Assembly (NCBI GenBank): GCA_963711065.1
Contig: CAVQCO010000002.1
Coordinates: 124,001 to 188,000 of the forward strand
Direction of reading: 5' to 3'
DNA length: 64,000 nt
Source: Bog-473 sp963711065
Lineage (GTDB): Bacteria > Actinomycetota > Acidimicrobiia > Acidimicrobiales > RAAP-2
Below, one piece after another: positions 41,470-50,030 of this stretch; position 1 is the first letter of the stretch, and every line of letters starts with the position of its first letter. Below the pieces are notes generated by a model. The model was not told the DNA's origin. It worked only from the letters and a program-made list of their open reading frames with translations, and did not search any database. The position numbers and the translations under genes are program-made.

Positions 41470-42156
41470 TCACGACGGCGCCAGCTCCTCCAGCGACCCC
41501 GTCGAGTTGACGCACAGCACGACGGGCCCGCCGGCGGTGAACAAGATGGCCGAGATGGAGCAGGGCGAGACGACCAGGCGCTGCATCAGGTCGAGCGGCA
41601 CCCCGGCGGCGGCGGCCACGACCGCCTTGATGGGATCGGCGTGCGAGACGGCGACGATCGTCTCGCCCGGGTGCTCCGCCACCAGGCCGAGCACCGCGTC
41701 CATCGACCGCACCGACATCTCGGCGAAGGACTCGCCGTCCGGGAAGCGGAAGCCGCCCGGCCAGCGCTGCACCGTGGGCCACTCCCGGGCCCGGTAGAGG
41801 CGAGCAAGGGGCTGCTCGGTCCAGTCGCCCACGTCGACCTCGACCAGATCCGGCACGGTGCGCACCCGCAGGCCGAGCGCCCGGGCGATCGGCGCCGCAG
41901 TCTCGCGGGCCCGCTCCAGCGGCGACGCGTAGACGGCGCGCGGCGCCTTGCGCAGCGCCGCGATCCGCTCCGCCGCCAGCGCGGCCTGCCCCCGCCCCCT
42001 CTCGGAGAGGTGCAGGCCGGCCGCGCGCCCCGGGAGCTTCTTGCCCGTCGTGGGCGTGGTGCCGTGCCGCACGAGGAGGACGACGGTGGCCGGGGGAGCC
42101 TTCCGGCTGCGACGTGACGGCGGTCGGGTCGAGGCGGATCGGGCTGACGGGGGCAC
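41470..42156 (-). CDS. Histidine phosphatase family protein (phosphoglycerate mutase-like)
   Basis: A 228-residue enzyme with the RHG phosphohistidine motif at Arg30-His31-Gly32 (LLVRHGTTPT), the second Arg region SPLERARETAAPI, the acid EVDVGDW and the second His in VSHADPIKAVV. This is the MSMEG_4193-type phosphatase of the DUF3090 cluster; it is not a glycolytic mutase by context. GTG 42156 is set by a TACGAT box 8 nt upstream. Divergent from UDGb with a 25-bp gap, so the two promoters overlap. Confidence 0.85.
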   Translation of the reverse strand: MPPSARSASTRPPSRRSRKAPPATVVLLVRHGTTPTTGKKLPGRAAGLHLSERGRGQAALAAERIAALRKAPRAVYASPLERARETAAPIARALGLRVRTVPDLVEVDVGDWTEQPLARLYRAREWPTVQRWPGGFRFPDGESFAEMSVRSMDAVLGLVAEHPGETIVAVSHADPIKAVVAAAAGVPLDLMQRLVVSPCSISAILFTAGGPVVLCVNSTGSLEELAPS

Positions 42157-42164
42157 GGGAGCCC

Positions 42165-42174
42165 ATCGTAGGCT
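42165..42174. promoter_or_regulatory. Overlapping divergent -10 boxes (phosphatase / UDGb)
   Basis: ATCGTAGGCT holds TAGGCT on the plus strand, ending 7 nt before UDGb GTG 42182, and TACGAT on the minus strand, ending 8 nt before the phosphatase GTG 42156. The two boxes share TA. Both transcripts would be leaderless. Confidence 0.5.
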
Positions 42175-42181
42175 CTGCGCC

Positions 42182-42910
42182 GTGGCGGCCGACCGGGTGC
42201 AGCGGGACTCCGTGGCCACGGTGCAGCGGGAGGTCGCGGCCTGCCGGCGCTGCCCGCGGCTGGTCAGCTGGCGCGAGGAGGTGGCGCGCAAGGGCCGCGC
42301 CGCGTATGCGGGCCAGGTCTACTGGGGGCGTGGCGTCCCGGGGTTCGGCGACCCGCGGGCGGCCCTGGTGATCGTCGGCCTGGCGCCGGCGGCGCACGGC
42401 GCCAACCGGACGGGCCGGATGTTCACCGGGGACCGATCGGGCGACTGGCTCTTCGCCGCGTTGCACCGGGCGGGCTTCGCGTCGCAGCCGACCAGCACCG
42501 CCCGGGACGACGGCCTCACGCTGCACGGCGCCTACATCACGGCGGCGGTGCACTGCGCGCCGCCGCAGAACAAGCCCCAGCCCGCGGAGCGCGCGGCCTG
42601 CGCTCCGTACCTGGCCCGCGAGCTCTCGCTGCTGCGGGACAAGGTCGTGGTGGTGGCGCTGGGGCAGCTGGCCTGGCAGGCGGTGTCGGCGCAGCAGGGC
42701 CTGCGGCCGCGGCCGGCGTTCTGCCACCTGGCCGAGTGCGCCCTGCCGGACGGCTCGGTGCTCCTCGGCTCGTACCACCCGAGCCAGCAGAACACGTTCA
42801 CGGGCACGCTGACGGTGCCGATGTTCGACGCGGTGTTCCGCCGGGCGCGCCGCCTGATCGCGACGGCGGAGCGCGTCGCCGGCCGTGCCGCTCAGGACAC
42901 CAGGTCGTAG
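42182..42910 (+). CDS. Uracil-DNA glycosylase, family 5 (UDGb type)
   Basis: Fe-S uracil/hypoxanthine-DNA glycosylase. 242 residues. Seen: cluster cysteines CRRC (Cys21, Cys24) and HCAPPQNKP, the family 5 motif GLAPAAHGANRTGRMFTGD, and the DNA-wedge HPS in SYHPSQQNTFTG. Repairs deaminated bases; useful in a high-GC genome. Ends 19 nt inside the convergent phosphotransferase gene. GTG start supported by the TAGGCT box. Confidence 0.92.
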   Translation: MAADRVQRDSVATVQREVAACRRCPRLVSWREEVARKGRAAYAGQVYWGRGVPGFGDPRAALVIVGLAPAAHGANRTGRMFTGDRSGDWLFAALHRAGFASQPTSTARDDGLTLHGAYITAAVHCAPPQNKPQPAERAACAPYLARELSLLRDKVVVVALGQLAWQAVSAQQGLRPRPAFCHLAECALPDGSVLLGSYHPSQQNTFTGTLTVPMFDAVFRRARRLIATAERVAGRAAQDTRS

Positions 42911-43689
42911 AGCAGCCGGAAGAAGAGGAGGCGCGCCGGGTCGGGCGTCACGCCGTAGCTCTCGTAGAAGAGGGCCTCGAACTCGTCCCCGAAGTTCCAG
43001 CACGTGCTCCAACCCCCCACCGCCACGTCCCACCAGCGATCGGCGACCCCGAGCTCGCCGAGGTCGACGTAGCCGGTCACGGCGAGGTCGCGCAGCAGCA
43101 CGTTCGGCGGGCAGTAGTCGCCGTGGCAGACGACGAGGTCCTCGTCGGCCGGAACGGTGGCCTCGAGCTCGGCCAGGGCCGCCGCCGGGCTCAGGTGCCG
43201 GTGCTCCGCGTGGAACCCGCCCGGGTCGATGTCGTCCGTGGCGACCCTCTGCCGCACGTGCTCGAGCGCGCGCCCGCTGTCGAAGCGGAACGGGCACCAC
43301 TCCTCGGCGACGGCCTCGTGGAAGGCGCGCAGGCCGCGGCCGAGCGCGGCGACGAGCGCGCCGACGTCGTCCCGCCACAGGGGGTCCGTGGCGTCGCGCC
43401 CGGGCAGCGCCTCGGTGAGCAGGATCGTCGTCCCGCCGCGCTGCTCGAGCGCCACCACCACCGGGACGGGCAGGTAGGGGGCGGCCCAGACCATCCGCTC
43501 CGCCTCGCCGCGCAGCGTGGGGTGGCGGCCCGCACGGTCGACCTTGGCGAAGCGGACCGCGCCGTCCGGCCCGCACAGACGCCAGGTCGTCACGTCGGGC
43601 ACCAGCCGGTAGGCGAGCGAGGGAACCCAGCCCGGCGCGAGCTGCTCCAGCTCGGGCGGCGGGTCGGGCTCGTCGGGCGCGTTCGACAC
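42892..43689 (-). CDS. APH-family phosphotransferase
   Basis: A 265-residue kinase-fold protein with LPVPVVVALEQRGGTT near the hinge, the catalytic loop VCHGDYCPPNVLL and GYVDLGELGVADRWWD as the metal/activation segment. The arrangement resembles APH(3') kinases, yet chromosomal homologues are often of unknown substrate. Start GTG 43689 with a TACCCT box ending 7 nt before it. Resistance function not supported by context. Confidence 0.82.
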   Translation of the reverse strand: MSNAPDEPDPPPELEQLAPGWVPSLAYRLVPDVTTWRLCGPDGAVRFAKVDRAGRHPTLRGEAERMVWAAPYLPVPVVVALEQRGGTTILLTEALPGRDATDPLWRDDVGALVAALGRGLRAFHEAVAEEWCPFRFDSGRALEHVRQRVATDDIDPGGFHAEHRHLSPAAALAELEATVPADEDLVVCHGDYCPPNVLLRDLAVTGYVDLGELGVADRWWDVAVGGWSTCWNFGDEFEALFYESYGVTPDPARLLFFRLLYDLVS

Positions 43690-43752
43690 GGGGTGCAGGG
43701 TAGGCGCGCCCAGCGCACCGGCTACCGTCTCGGCGACACCGGGGAGGATGCA

Positions 43753-45198
43753 GTGCACGAGGCCGACGACGTGACGCCGTGCGAGGCGGCCGAGATCGGG
43801 GCGTGGGACGGCGCGGCCGACGTCGTCGTCGTCGGTTTCGGTGCGGCGGGCTCGGCCGCCGCCTTCAGCGCGGCCGAGGCGGGTGCCGACGTGCTCGTCA
43901 CCGAGCGCGCCGGCGGCCCCGGCGGCGCGGCTGCGCTGGCCGAGGGGATCGTCTATCTCGGAGGGGGCACTCCGATCCAGACGGCGTGCGGGTTCGAGGA
44001 CAGCACCGAGGACATGTACCGCTACATGATGGCGGCCTGCGGGCCGGACCCCGACGAGGCCAAGATCGCCCGCTACTGCGAGGAGAGCCTCGGCCACTTC
44101 GCCTGGCTGGTGGCGCGCGGGGTGCCGTTCGACCCGACCTTCTGCGCGGAGACCTCCATGGCACCGACCGGCACCGAGGGCCTCGTGTACTCGGGGGGCG
44201 AGGACGCCTACCCGTTCGACCAGATCGCGCGGCCTGCACCGCGCGGCCACCTGGCCAAGACGAAGCGGTCGACGGGCTGGCTACTGATGCAGCACCTGGC
44301 CGCCGCCGCCACCGGCGCCGGCGCCGCCGTCTCGGCGGACACCCGCATCGACCGGCTCGTCGTCGACGGCGGGCGGGTCGTGGGCGTGCAGGGGCAGCGC
44401 TTCGGCCAGTCGGTCTCGTTCCGCGCCCGCCGCGGCGTCGTGCTGACCGCCGGTGGCTTCATCTTCAACGACGAGATGCTGCGGCGGCACTGCCCGCCGC
44501 TCGTGCGTGGCACCTTCAAGGTGGGCACCGAGGGCGACGACGGACGGGGCATCCGCATGGCCCAGGCCTTCGGCGCCGCGGTGCGCAACATGTACGCCGG
44601 CGAGGTGTCGCTCCCCATCACGCCGCCCCGGACCCTGATCCACGGCATCCTCGTCAACGGCAAGGGGCAGCGCTTCATCAACGAGGACACCTACATGGGC
44701 CGGGTGGGCCAGTCCGCGCTCTACGAGCACGGCGGCGAGGTCTACCTCGTCGTCGACGAGGCCTCCTACGAGGTGAACTGGATGGGCCTGGCCGCCACCT
44801 GGGTGTGCGAGACGGCCGCCCAGCTCGAGTCCGAGATGGACCTGCCCACCGGCTCGCTGCAGTCCACCCTCGACCTCTACAACCGGCACGCCGCGGCCGG
44901 CGAGGACCCGTTGTTCCACAAGGGCGCGGCGTGGGTGCGACCCCTCGTGCCGCCGATCGGCGCGGTCGACCTGCGCATCGGTCCGGCGCCCTACGCGCCG
45001 TTCACCCTCGGGGGGCTCGAGACGACGGTCGAAGGGGCGGTCCTCGACCTCGCGGGTGGCCCGATCGAGGGCCTCTTCGCCGCCGGTCGCACGACGGCCG
45101 GCGTGTGCTCGTTCGGCTACGCCAGCGGCCTGTCCATCGGGGACAGCACGCTGTTCGGCCGCTTCGCCGGGGCCAGCGCGGCCAGGGCCTCGGGTTGA
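43753..45198 (+). CDS. FAD-dependent dehydrogenase, fumarate reductase/ketosteroid dehydrogenase group
   Basis: A 481-residue flavoenzyme. The FAD loop is VVVVGFGAAGSAAAFSAAEAG; further on are GGAAALAEGIVYLGGGT, VVLTAGGFIFNDEML, RFINEDTYMG and the C-terminal LFAAGRTTAGVCSFGYASG, the order of the FAD_binding_2 family. Relatives reduce or dehydrogenate steroids and enoates. The catalytic tyrosines of KstD could not be identified, so the substrate stays open. GTG 43753 lies 5 nt after GGGGAGG; a TACCGT box is at 43722. Confidence 0.85.
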   Translation: MHEADDVTPCEAAEIGAWDGAADVVVVGFGAAGSAAAFSAAEAGADVLVTERAGGPGGAAALAEGIVYLGGGTPIQTACGFEDSTEDMYRYMMAACGPDPDEAKIARYCEESLGHFAWLVARGVPFDPTFCAETSMAPTGTEGLVYSGGEDAYPFDQIARPAPRGHLAKTKRSTGWLLMQHLAAAATGAGAAVSADTRIDRLVVDGGRVVGVQGQRFGQSVSFRARRGVVLTAGGFIFNDEMLRRHCPPLVRGTFKVGTEGDDGRGIRMAQAFGAAVRNMYAGEVSLPITPPRTLIHGILVNGKGQRFINEDTYMGRVGQSALYEHGGEVYLVVDEASYEVNWMGLAATWVCETAAQLESEMDLPTGSLQSTLDLYNRHAAAGEDPLFHKGAAWVRPLVPPIGAVDLRIGPAPYAPFTLGGLETTVEGAVLDLAGGPIEGLFAAGRTTAGVCSFGYASGLSIGDSTLFGRFAGASAARASG

Positions 45199-45284
45199 AC
45201 GCGGTCGTGAGCGCCCGGGCTGCGGAGGCATCGAACGGGTCGGATGGGGGTATGGATCACCTGGAGCCGAGGGGAGGAGCTGCC

Positions 45285-45830
45285 ATGGACCACGACCTGC
45301 TGGATCTCTACGGTCGCGCGAGCGACTGGACCTCGACCAAGGTCGCCGGGGCTGCGTCGAGGCTCGATGCTCCGTCGTCATGCGACGGGTGGAACATCCG
45401 CACCCTGATGAGCCACATGCTCCAAACGCAGCGCTACTTCGTGGGCGCCGCGCGTGGCGAGCAGGTTGCTCCTCCGATGGGGACTCTGCCCGACCTCGTG
45501 GGCGACGAGCCGATGGCGGAGTTCGAGCGGGCCCGCACCGAGACCCTGAAGACGTTCGGCGAGCCGGGCGTCATCGAGAAGACCGGCCCCGCACTCGGCA
45601 TCGCCTTCAGCGACCAGCTGCTGCACGGGTGGGACCTGGCCCGGTCGACGGGCCAGGACGCCACCATGCCCGAAGGCCTCCCCGAGGCCGCCTACGGCCT
45701 GATCCATGGCCGCTTCACCGCGGAGCAGCGCAAGGGCGTGTTCAAGCCGGAGATCCCCGTGGCCGCCAACGCGTCCGCCCAGGACAGGCTCCTCGCCTAC
45801 ACCGGGCGCGATCCCTCACCGCCGACGTGA
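45285..45830 (+). CDS. TIGR03086-type DinB/maleylpyruvate isomerase-like protein
   Basis: A 181-residue four-helix-bundle protein of the mycothiol-dependent metal-binding group. It begins DLLDLYGRASDWTSTKV and has the helix CDGWNIRTLMSHMLQTQRYF and later DQLLHGWDLARSTGQD with the usual metal histidines (HML, LLHGWD). Role unknown; some family members are mycothiol S-transferases. GAGGAG precedes ATG 45285. The 45199-45284 gap carries a candidate upstream in-frame ATG, rejected for lack of a site. Confidence 0.8.
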   Translation: MDHDLLDLYGRASDWTSTKVAGAASRLDAPSSCDGWNIRTLMSHMLQTQRYFVGAARGEQVAPPMGTLPDLVGDEPMAEFERARTETLKTFGEPGVIEKTGPALGIAFSDQLLHGWDLARSTGQDATMPEGLPEAAYGLIHGRFTAEQRKGVFKPEIPVAANASAQDRLLAYTGRDPSPPT

Positions 45831-45870
45831 CGCCCGGGGGTGGCGCGCCTCCGGCGGGGCACCCCGGCCA

Positions 45871-46521
45871 TCACTCGCGCCGCGCCGCGTACTCGATCAC
45901 CCTGGTCATCACGGCGTCGTCGGACTTGGCGACCGAGCCGCAGTCGAACGGGGGCTGGGGGTCGTACTCAATCATCAGCTGCGCCGCCCGCGCTGCCGTG
46001 CCGTCGACGAGGAGCTCGGTCAGGCGCAGCGCCATGTCGATCCCGCTCGAGACACCCGCCGCCGTGATGATGCGCCGATGGAGGTGCTCGACCACACGCT
46101 GCGCCGTCGGCTCCGCGCCGTGTGCGGCGAGCTCGCCGTAGCAGGCCCAGTGCGTCGTGGCGGTGAGGCCCTGCAACAGGCCCGCCGCGCCGAGGACGAG
46201 CGACCCCGTGCACACCGACGTGGTGTAGCGGGTGCCCGCGTGGGCGTGGCGCACCCACTCGAGGACGCGCTCGTCGCGTTGGAGGGCGCGTGTCCCGACG
46301 CCGCCGGGGAAGACGAGCACGTCGGGCGCCGGCAGCTCCTCGAAGGTGGCGTCGACGACGAGGCCCAGCATGCCGTTCTCGCTGCGCACCTCGCCGCGGG
46401 CGTGGCCCACGAACGTGATGTCGAAGGTGGGGATGCGCTGGAGGACCTCGTAGGGGCCGACGGCATCGAGCGCCGTGAACCTGTCGAAGAGCGGGACGGC
46501 GATCTGCAGGCGGTCGGTCAT
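45871..46521 (-). CDS. DJ-1/PfpI family protein, isonitrile hydratase-like
   Basis: A 216-residue amidotransferase-fold enzyme with IAVPLFDRFTALDAVGPYEV at the N-terminus, FPGGVGTRAL and the nucleophile SVCTGSLVLGAAGLL (Cys104). This layout matches isocyanide hydratase and its regulatory relatives. It overlaps the start-stop ATGA of the GlxA-like regulator gene, which has the same fold, so the pair is co-translated. Substrate unknown. Confidence 0.82.
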   Translation of the reverse strand: MTDRLQIAVPLFDRFTALDAVGPYEVLQRIPTFDITFVGHARGEVRSENGMLGLVVDATFEELPAPDVLVFPGGVGTRALQRDERVLEWVRHAHAGTRYTTSVCTGSLVLGAAGLLQGLTATTHWACYGELAAHGAEPTAQRVVEHLHRRIITAAGVSSGIDMALRLTELLVDGTAARAAQLMIEYDPQPPFDCGSVAKSDDAVMTRVIEYAARRE

Positions 46522-47528
46522 GCGGGGGTCCTTTCGGTGGCGGTGAGAGAGTCGGCCGGGGCGGTGCGGAAGCGCCGGCGGTAGGCGTCGGGGGCCACGC
46601 CGAGGTGGCGCCGCACGACTCGGCGCAGCGTCTCCGCGCTGCCGAGCCCGCAGCGGGCTGCCACGACGTCGAGCGTGTCGGCCGTCGTCTCGAGCTCGCG
46701 GCGGGCCGCCTCCAGCCGGGTGCGCTCGACGAAGCGGCTGGGGGACTCGCCGACCTCCGCCGTGAAGACCCGGGTGAAGTGGCGCACGCTCATGGCGGCG
46801 GCCGCCGCCAGGGCGACGACGCGGTGGTCGCCGTCCGGGGCGGCCTCGACCAGGTTCTGCACGGCGCGGACCGTCGAGCGCTCGGCGCGGGGGACCCAGA
46901 CCGGCGAGGCGAACTGCGTCTGGCCCCCCGGGCGGTGCAGGAACATGACCAGCCAGCGGGCCACCGTCTGGGCGACGTCCACCCCGAGGTCCTCTTGGAC
47001 CAGCGCCAGCGACAGGTCGATGCCCGCCGTGACCCCGGCGCTCGACCAGTACTTGCCGTCGCGGACGTAGATCGGGTCGGGGTCCACGATGAGGCCGGGG
47101 TGGGTGTCGGCGAGCTCGCGGGCGCGGGCCCAGTGCGTCGTGACGCGCCGCCCCTCGAGCAACCCCGCCGCGGCGCCGAGGAAGGCGCCCGAGCACACGG
47201 TGGCCACCCGGCGGCAGCGCGGCGCAGCCGCGGCGATCCAGGCCACCAGTTCGGCGTCCTCGGCGGCGGCGTCGGCCCCCGGTCCGCCCGCCAGGAGCAG
47301 CGTGTCGATCCGCGCGGCACCCTCGGGCAGGGGGCTCGTGCCGAGCTCGAGCCCGCTCTCCGCGCGCACCGGGCCACCGCCGACAGAGACGGTGGAGACC
47401 CGGTAGCCGCCCGGCCGGCCCAGGGAGGCGGCGGCCCGGCCGGCGCCGGCGAAGACCTCGTGCGGGCCCACCGCGTCGAGCGGCTGGAGCCCGTCGAAGG
47501 CGACGATCACGACGTGGCGCTCCCTCAC
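46518..47528 (-). CDS. GlxA-like AraC-family regulator with DJ-1 domain
   Basis: A 336-residue regulator: an N-terminal DJ-1/PfpI-like domain (IVAFDGLQPLDAVGPHEVF, LLLAGGPGAD, TVCSGAFLGAAAGLL with Cys112) followed by two AraC HTH units (residues ~225-325, ALAAAAAMSVRHFTRVFTAEVGESP and LDVVAARCGLGSAETLRR). Probably controls the isonitrile hydratase-like gene translated with it. GTG 47528. The amidotransferase domain would sense a ligand; whether it is enzymatic is unknown. Confidence 0.88.
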   Translation of the reverse strand: MRERHVVIVAFDGLQPLDAVGPHEVFAGAGRAAASLGRPGGYRVSTVSVGGGPVRAESGLELGTSPLPEGAARIDTLLLAGGPGADAAAEDAELVAWIAAAAPRCRRVATVCSGAFLGAAAGLLEGRRVTTHWARARELADTHPGLIVDPDPIYVRDGKYWSSAGVTAGIDLSLALVQEDLGVDVAQTVARWLVMFLHRPGGQTQFASPVWVPRAERSTVRAVQNLVEAAPDGDHRVVALAAAAAMSVRHFTRVFTAEVGESPSRFVERTRLEAARRELETTADTLDVVAARCGLGSAETLRRVVRRHLGVAPDAYRRRFRTAPADSLTATERTPA

Positions 47529-47643
47529 GGGCCCACTCTGAGGGAGGGGGGTCGTGGCGTCAATGACATGGTTCCCACAGATTCGGCCAAGAGAGGCCGG
47601 AGTTCCCTGTCCCGTGGTCGGTCGGGTCCCCGCCGGGCGGGGC

Positions 47644-47985
47644 TCAGGTCGGACGCGCCCGGCGGGTGCCCCGGGCGCGCACCCAGGCCAGCAGGTCGCC
47701 CGCCTCGCCGTCACGGCGCACGGCGCCGGTGAAGATGTCCTCCCGGTCCGTCGAGACCTCCCGCGTCACCTCGGCGTGGAGCACGTCGCCGAGGGCCGCC
47801 GGGCGCAGGTACTCGACGAGGACCGAGGAGATGATGCCGGAGTGGTCGGCGTCGTTGGCGGCCGCGGCGACCGCCGCCCCGGCCACGGCGTAGAAGACGG
47901 CGCCGTGCACCGTGCCGTGCGGGTTGGCGTGCCGGGCGTCGGTGGTGAGGACGGCCACGGTGTGGCCAGGGCCACGACGTGTCAC
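47644..47985 (-). CDS. PaaI-type acyl-CoA thioesterase (start uncertain)
   Basis: A hotdog-fold thioesterase: GTVHGAVFYAVAGAAVAAAAN carries the core helix with HG, then LVEYLRPAALGDVLHAEV. From GTG 47985 it is 113 residues and lacks the usual first strand. The frame is open upstream as GAPRADEFAALLGIE, which looks like the normal N-terminus, with CTG 48045 overlapping the stop of the previous gene as the likely true start. Hydrolyses acyl-CoA; substrate unknown. Confidence 0.8.
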   Translation of the reverse strand: MTRRGPGHTVAVLTTDARHANPHGTVHGAVFYAVAGAAVAAAANDADHSGIISSVLVEYLRPAALGDVLHAEVTREVSTDREDIFTGAVRRDGEAGDLLAWVRARGTRRARPT

Positions 47986-48041
47986 CTCGATGCCGAGCAG
48001 GGCCGCGAACTCGTCGGCCCGGGGCGCGCCCGGGTGATCGC

Positions 48042-49175
48042 TCAGGACGCCGGGGCCGAGGCGGGCAGCCGGCCCGGCATCGGCACGGCCGTCGCCGGCC
48101 AGCGTTTGCGGCTGACCCGGCTGAGCTTGTCGAGCAGGGTGACCGCGCCGGGGTCGTCCTCAATGGGCCGCGTCTCGATCACGCCGGCCGCTTCGAGCGC
48201 GGTGAACAGCTCCTCACCCTTCTCGGTGCGCACGAGGGTGAGCGTCCAGTCCCCGAAGGCGCCGATGCCGCCCGTCGAGATGTCGGCGTGCTCGGCGGCG
48301 AAGTCGGGGCAGCTCGTGCACCCCTCCCGGGTCCACGCGTGCGCCTCCTTCAGCGGCACCTCGTGGTATGTGCCGTCCTTCATCCACACCTGGAAGACCC
48401 CCTTGATGTTCATCTTGACGATGTCGGCCCGGGCCAGGCCGTACCTCGCCTCGAAGAGCTCCGGGAAGATGGCGTCGTCGAACGTCTTCGAGCACAGCAG
48501 CCCGATGGAGAGGGCGAAGCGCCGCGCGATCTTTCCCGCCTTGCGCGCCTGCATCACGGGCGGCGCCGAGGCCTGGCACCCCATGCCCACGAGGGCGATG
48601 CGCTCCGCGCCGGCCGCGATGGCCTCGGGGTAGGCGAGGGGGTTGGCGGAGTAGGTGTAACGGGAGCCCGCCGTGGCGATCACGTCGGCGCGGGTGCGGG
48701 CGACCCGGGGCACGGCCTTCCAGGTGGAGCCGTCCCCCTCGAGCCCCGAGACCAGGGCGGCGTCGATCACGTCGTTCTCCAGGGCCCAGATGAGGAGCGC
48801 CGAGACGAGCCCGCCGTCCTGCCCGGTGCCGGCGACGTCGGCGTCGCTGGCGCGGGCCAGGACGGTGCGGCGGGCGATGCCCGACACCTCGTCGTCGGTC
48901 CGGGGCCGGCCGAAGAGGTACTGCTCGATGTCGGGCTCCCAGGCGCGGAAGCGCGGGCAGGCCCGCGTGCAGAGGGTGCAGCCCTTCTGGCCGTGCGTGC
49001 AGTTGTCGGGACCGCCGTCGGCGTCCACGTGGAACGGCTTGTAGACACCCTCCGAGTCGTCGTACCCCAGCACGTCGTAGGGGCAGGCGATCACGCAGGC
49101 CGAGCACCCCGTGCAGAGCCCGGAGGTGACGACCTCGGTGAACAGCTCGGCCCATTGCGGCTTCTCGGGTGGCAT
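48042..49175 (-). CDS. FrhB-like ferredoxin-flavoprotein (F420 hydrogenase/dehydrogenase beta family)
   Basis: A 377-residue protein with an N-terminal double [4Fe-4S] ferredoxin domain (CTGCSACVIACP, Cys21-24-27-31, and a second set CTHGQKGC.LC..ACP at Cys59-66-69-73), then the FrhB N and C domains (LCSKTFDDAIFPELF and GMGCQASAPPVMQARK). FrhB-type enzymes bind F420 or FAD and move electrons; many actinobacteria use F420. The electron partner is unclear. TATGGT ends 6 nt before ATG 49175. Confidence 0.88.
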   Translation of the reverse strand: MPPEKPQWAELFTEVVTSGLCTGCSACVIACPYDVLGYDDSEGVYKPFHVDADGGPDNCTHGQKGCTLCTRACPRFRAWEPDIEQYLFGRPRTDDEVSGIARRTVLARASDADVAGTGQDGGLVSALLIWALENDVIDAALVSGLEGDGSTWKAVPRVARTRADVIATAGSRYTYSANPLAYPEAIAAGAERIALVGMGCQASAPPVMQARKAGKIARRFALSIGLLCSKTFDDAIFPELFEARYGLARADIVKMNIKGVFQVWMKDGTYHEVPLKEAHAWTREGCTSCPDFAAEHADISTGGIGAFGDWTLTLVRTEKGEELFTALEAAGVIETRPIEDDPGAVTLLDKLSRVSRKRWPATAVPMPGRLPASAPAS

Positions 49176-49223
49176 TGGCCCACCATATTCGGCCCGGCCC
49201 CGATGGTCGGATACCTTCGGCGG

Positions 49224-50021
49224 ATGCCCGAGATCCTCGAAGTCGAGCGTTACCGCGCCTTCTCGGAGCGGGCGTTGGGGCGGGCCATCTCCAAGGTCTG
49301 GATGGTGGACTCCCGCTACGGCCGCGGCGGCACCACCGTGCCGCGGCTGCGGGCGGCGCTGACCGGGCGCCGCTTCAGGGAGGCCCGGCGCCGCGGCAAG
49401 CTCCTGCTGCTCGACACCTCCGGGGGCCCGACGCTGGGCCTTCGCTTCGGCATGACGGGCGGGGTCGTGGTCGACGGCCACGAGGCGCTGGACCGGCTGC
49501 GCTACGGACCGGGCGTCTTCGACGAGAAATGGGTGCGCGCCCGCATCTGGTTCGCCGACGGAGGCAACCTCGTGGTGCACGACCCGCGCCGCTTCGGGTC
49601 GCTCGAGCTCGCGCCCGACGAGGAGCGGCTCGGGCCCGACGCGCTGACCGCCTCGCTGGCCGACCTGCGCGGCGCGCTGGCAGGCGGGCGGGGCGGTGGT
49701 GGGCCGGCAGCCCCGCTCAAGGCGCGGCTCATGGACCAGGAGCGCCTGGCGGGTGTCGGGAACCTGTTGGCCGACGAGATCCTCTGGCGCGCCGGCCTGG
49801 CCCCGGGCCGCCGCACGCCCCTCGCCGACGACGAGCTGCGCGGCCTGCACACGGCGATGCGGGCCACGTTGCGCCAGCTGTCCCGACGGGGCGGCTCGCA
49901 CATGGGGGACCTCATGGAGGAGCGCCACACGCAGGGTCGCTGCCCGCTCGACGGTGCCGAGCTGCGGCGCGAAGTCGTGGGCGGCCGGACGACGTACTGG
50001 TGCCCGGTGCACCAGCACTGA
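49224..50021 (+). CDS. Fpg/Nei-family DNA glycosylase
   Basis: Bifunctional DNA glycosylase/AP lyase. 265 residues: catalytic Pro2-Glu3 (MPEILEVERY), the RRGKLLLLDTS lysine loop, RFGMTGGVV, then the H2TH helix region (LAGVGNLLADEILWRAGL) and a C-terminal zinc finger. The finger is C-x2-D-x16-C-x2-H (Cys240, Asp243, Cys260, His263) in place of four cysteines, at the normal spacing. A TACCTT box ends 6 nt before ATG 49224. Exact base preference (8-oxoG or others) is not shown. Confidence 0.9.
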   Translation: MPEILEVERYRAFSERALGRAISKVWMVDSRYGRGGTTVPRLRAALTGRRFREARRRGKLLLLDTSGGPTLGLRFGMTGGVVVDGHEALDRLRYGPGVFDEKWVRARIWFADGGNLVVHDPRRFGSLELAPDEERLGPDALTASLADLRGALAGGRGGGGPAAPLKARLMDQERLAGVGNLLADEILWRAGLAPGRRTPLADDELRGLHTAMRATLRQLSRRGGSHMGDLMEERHTQGRCPLDGAELRREVVGGRTTYWCPVHQH

Positions 50022-50030
50022 CCACGCCCC

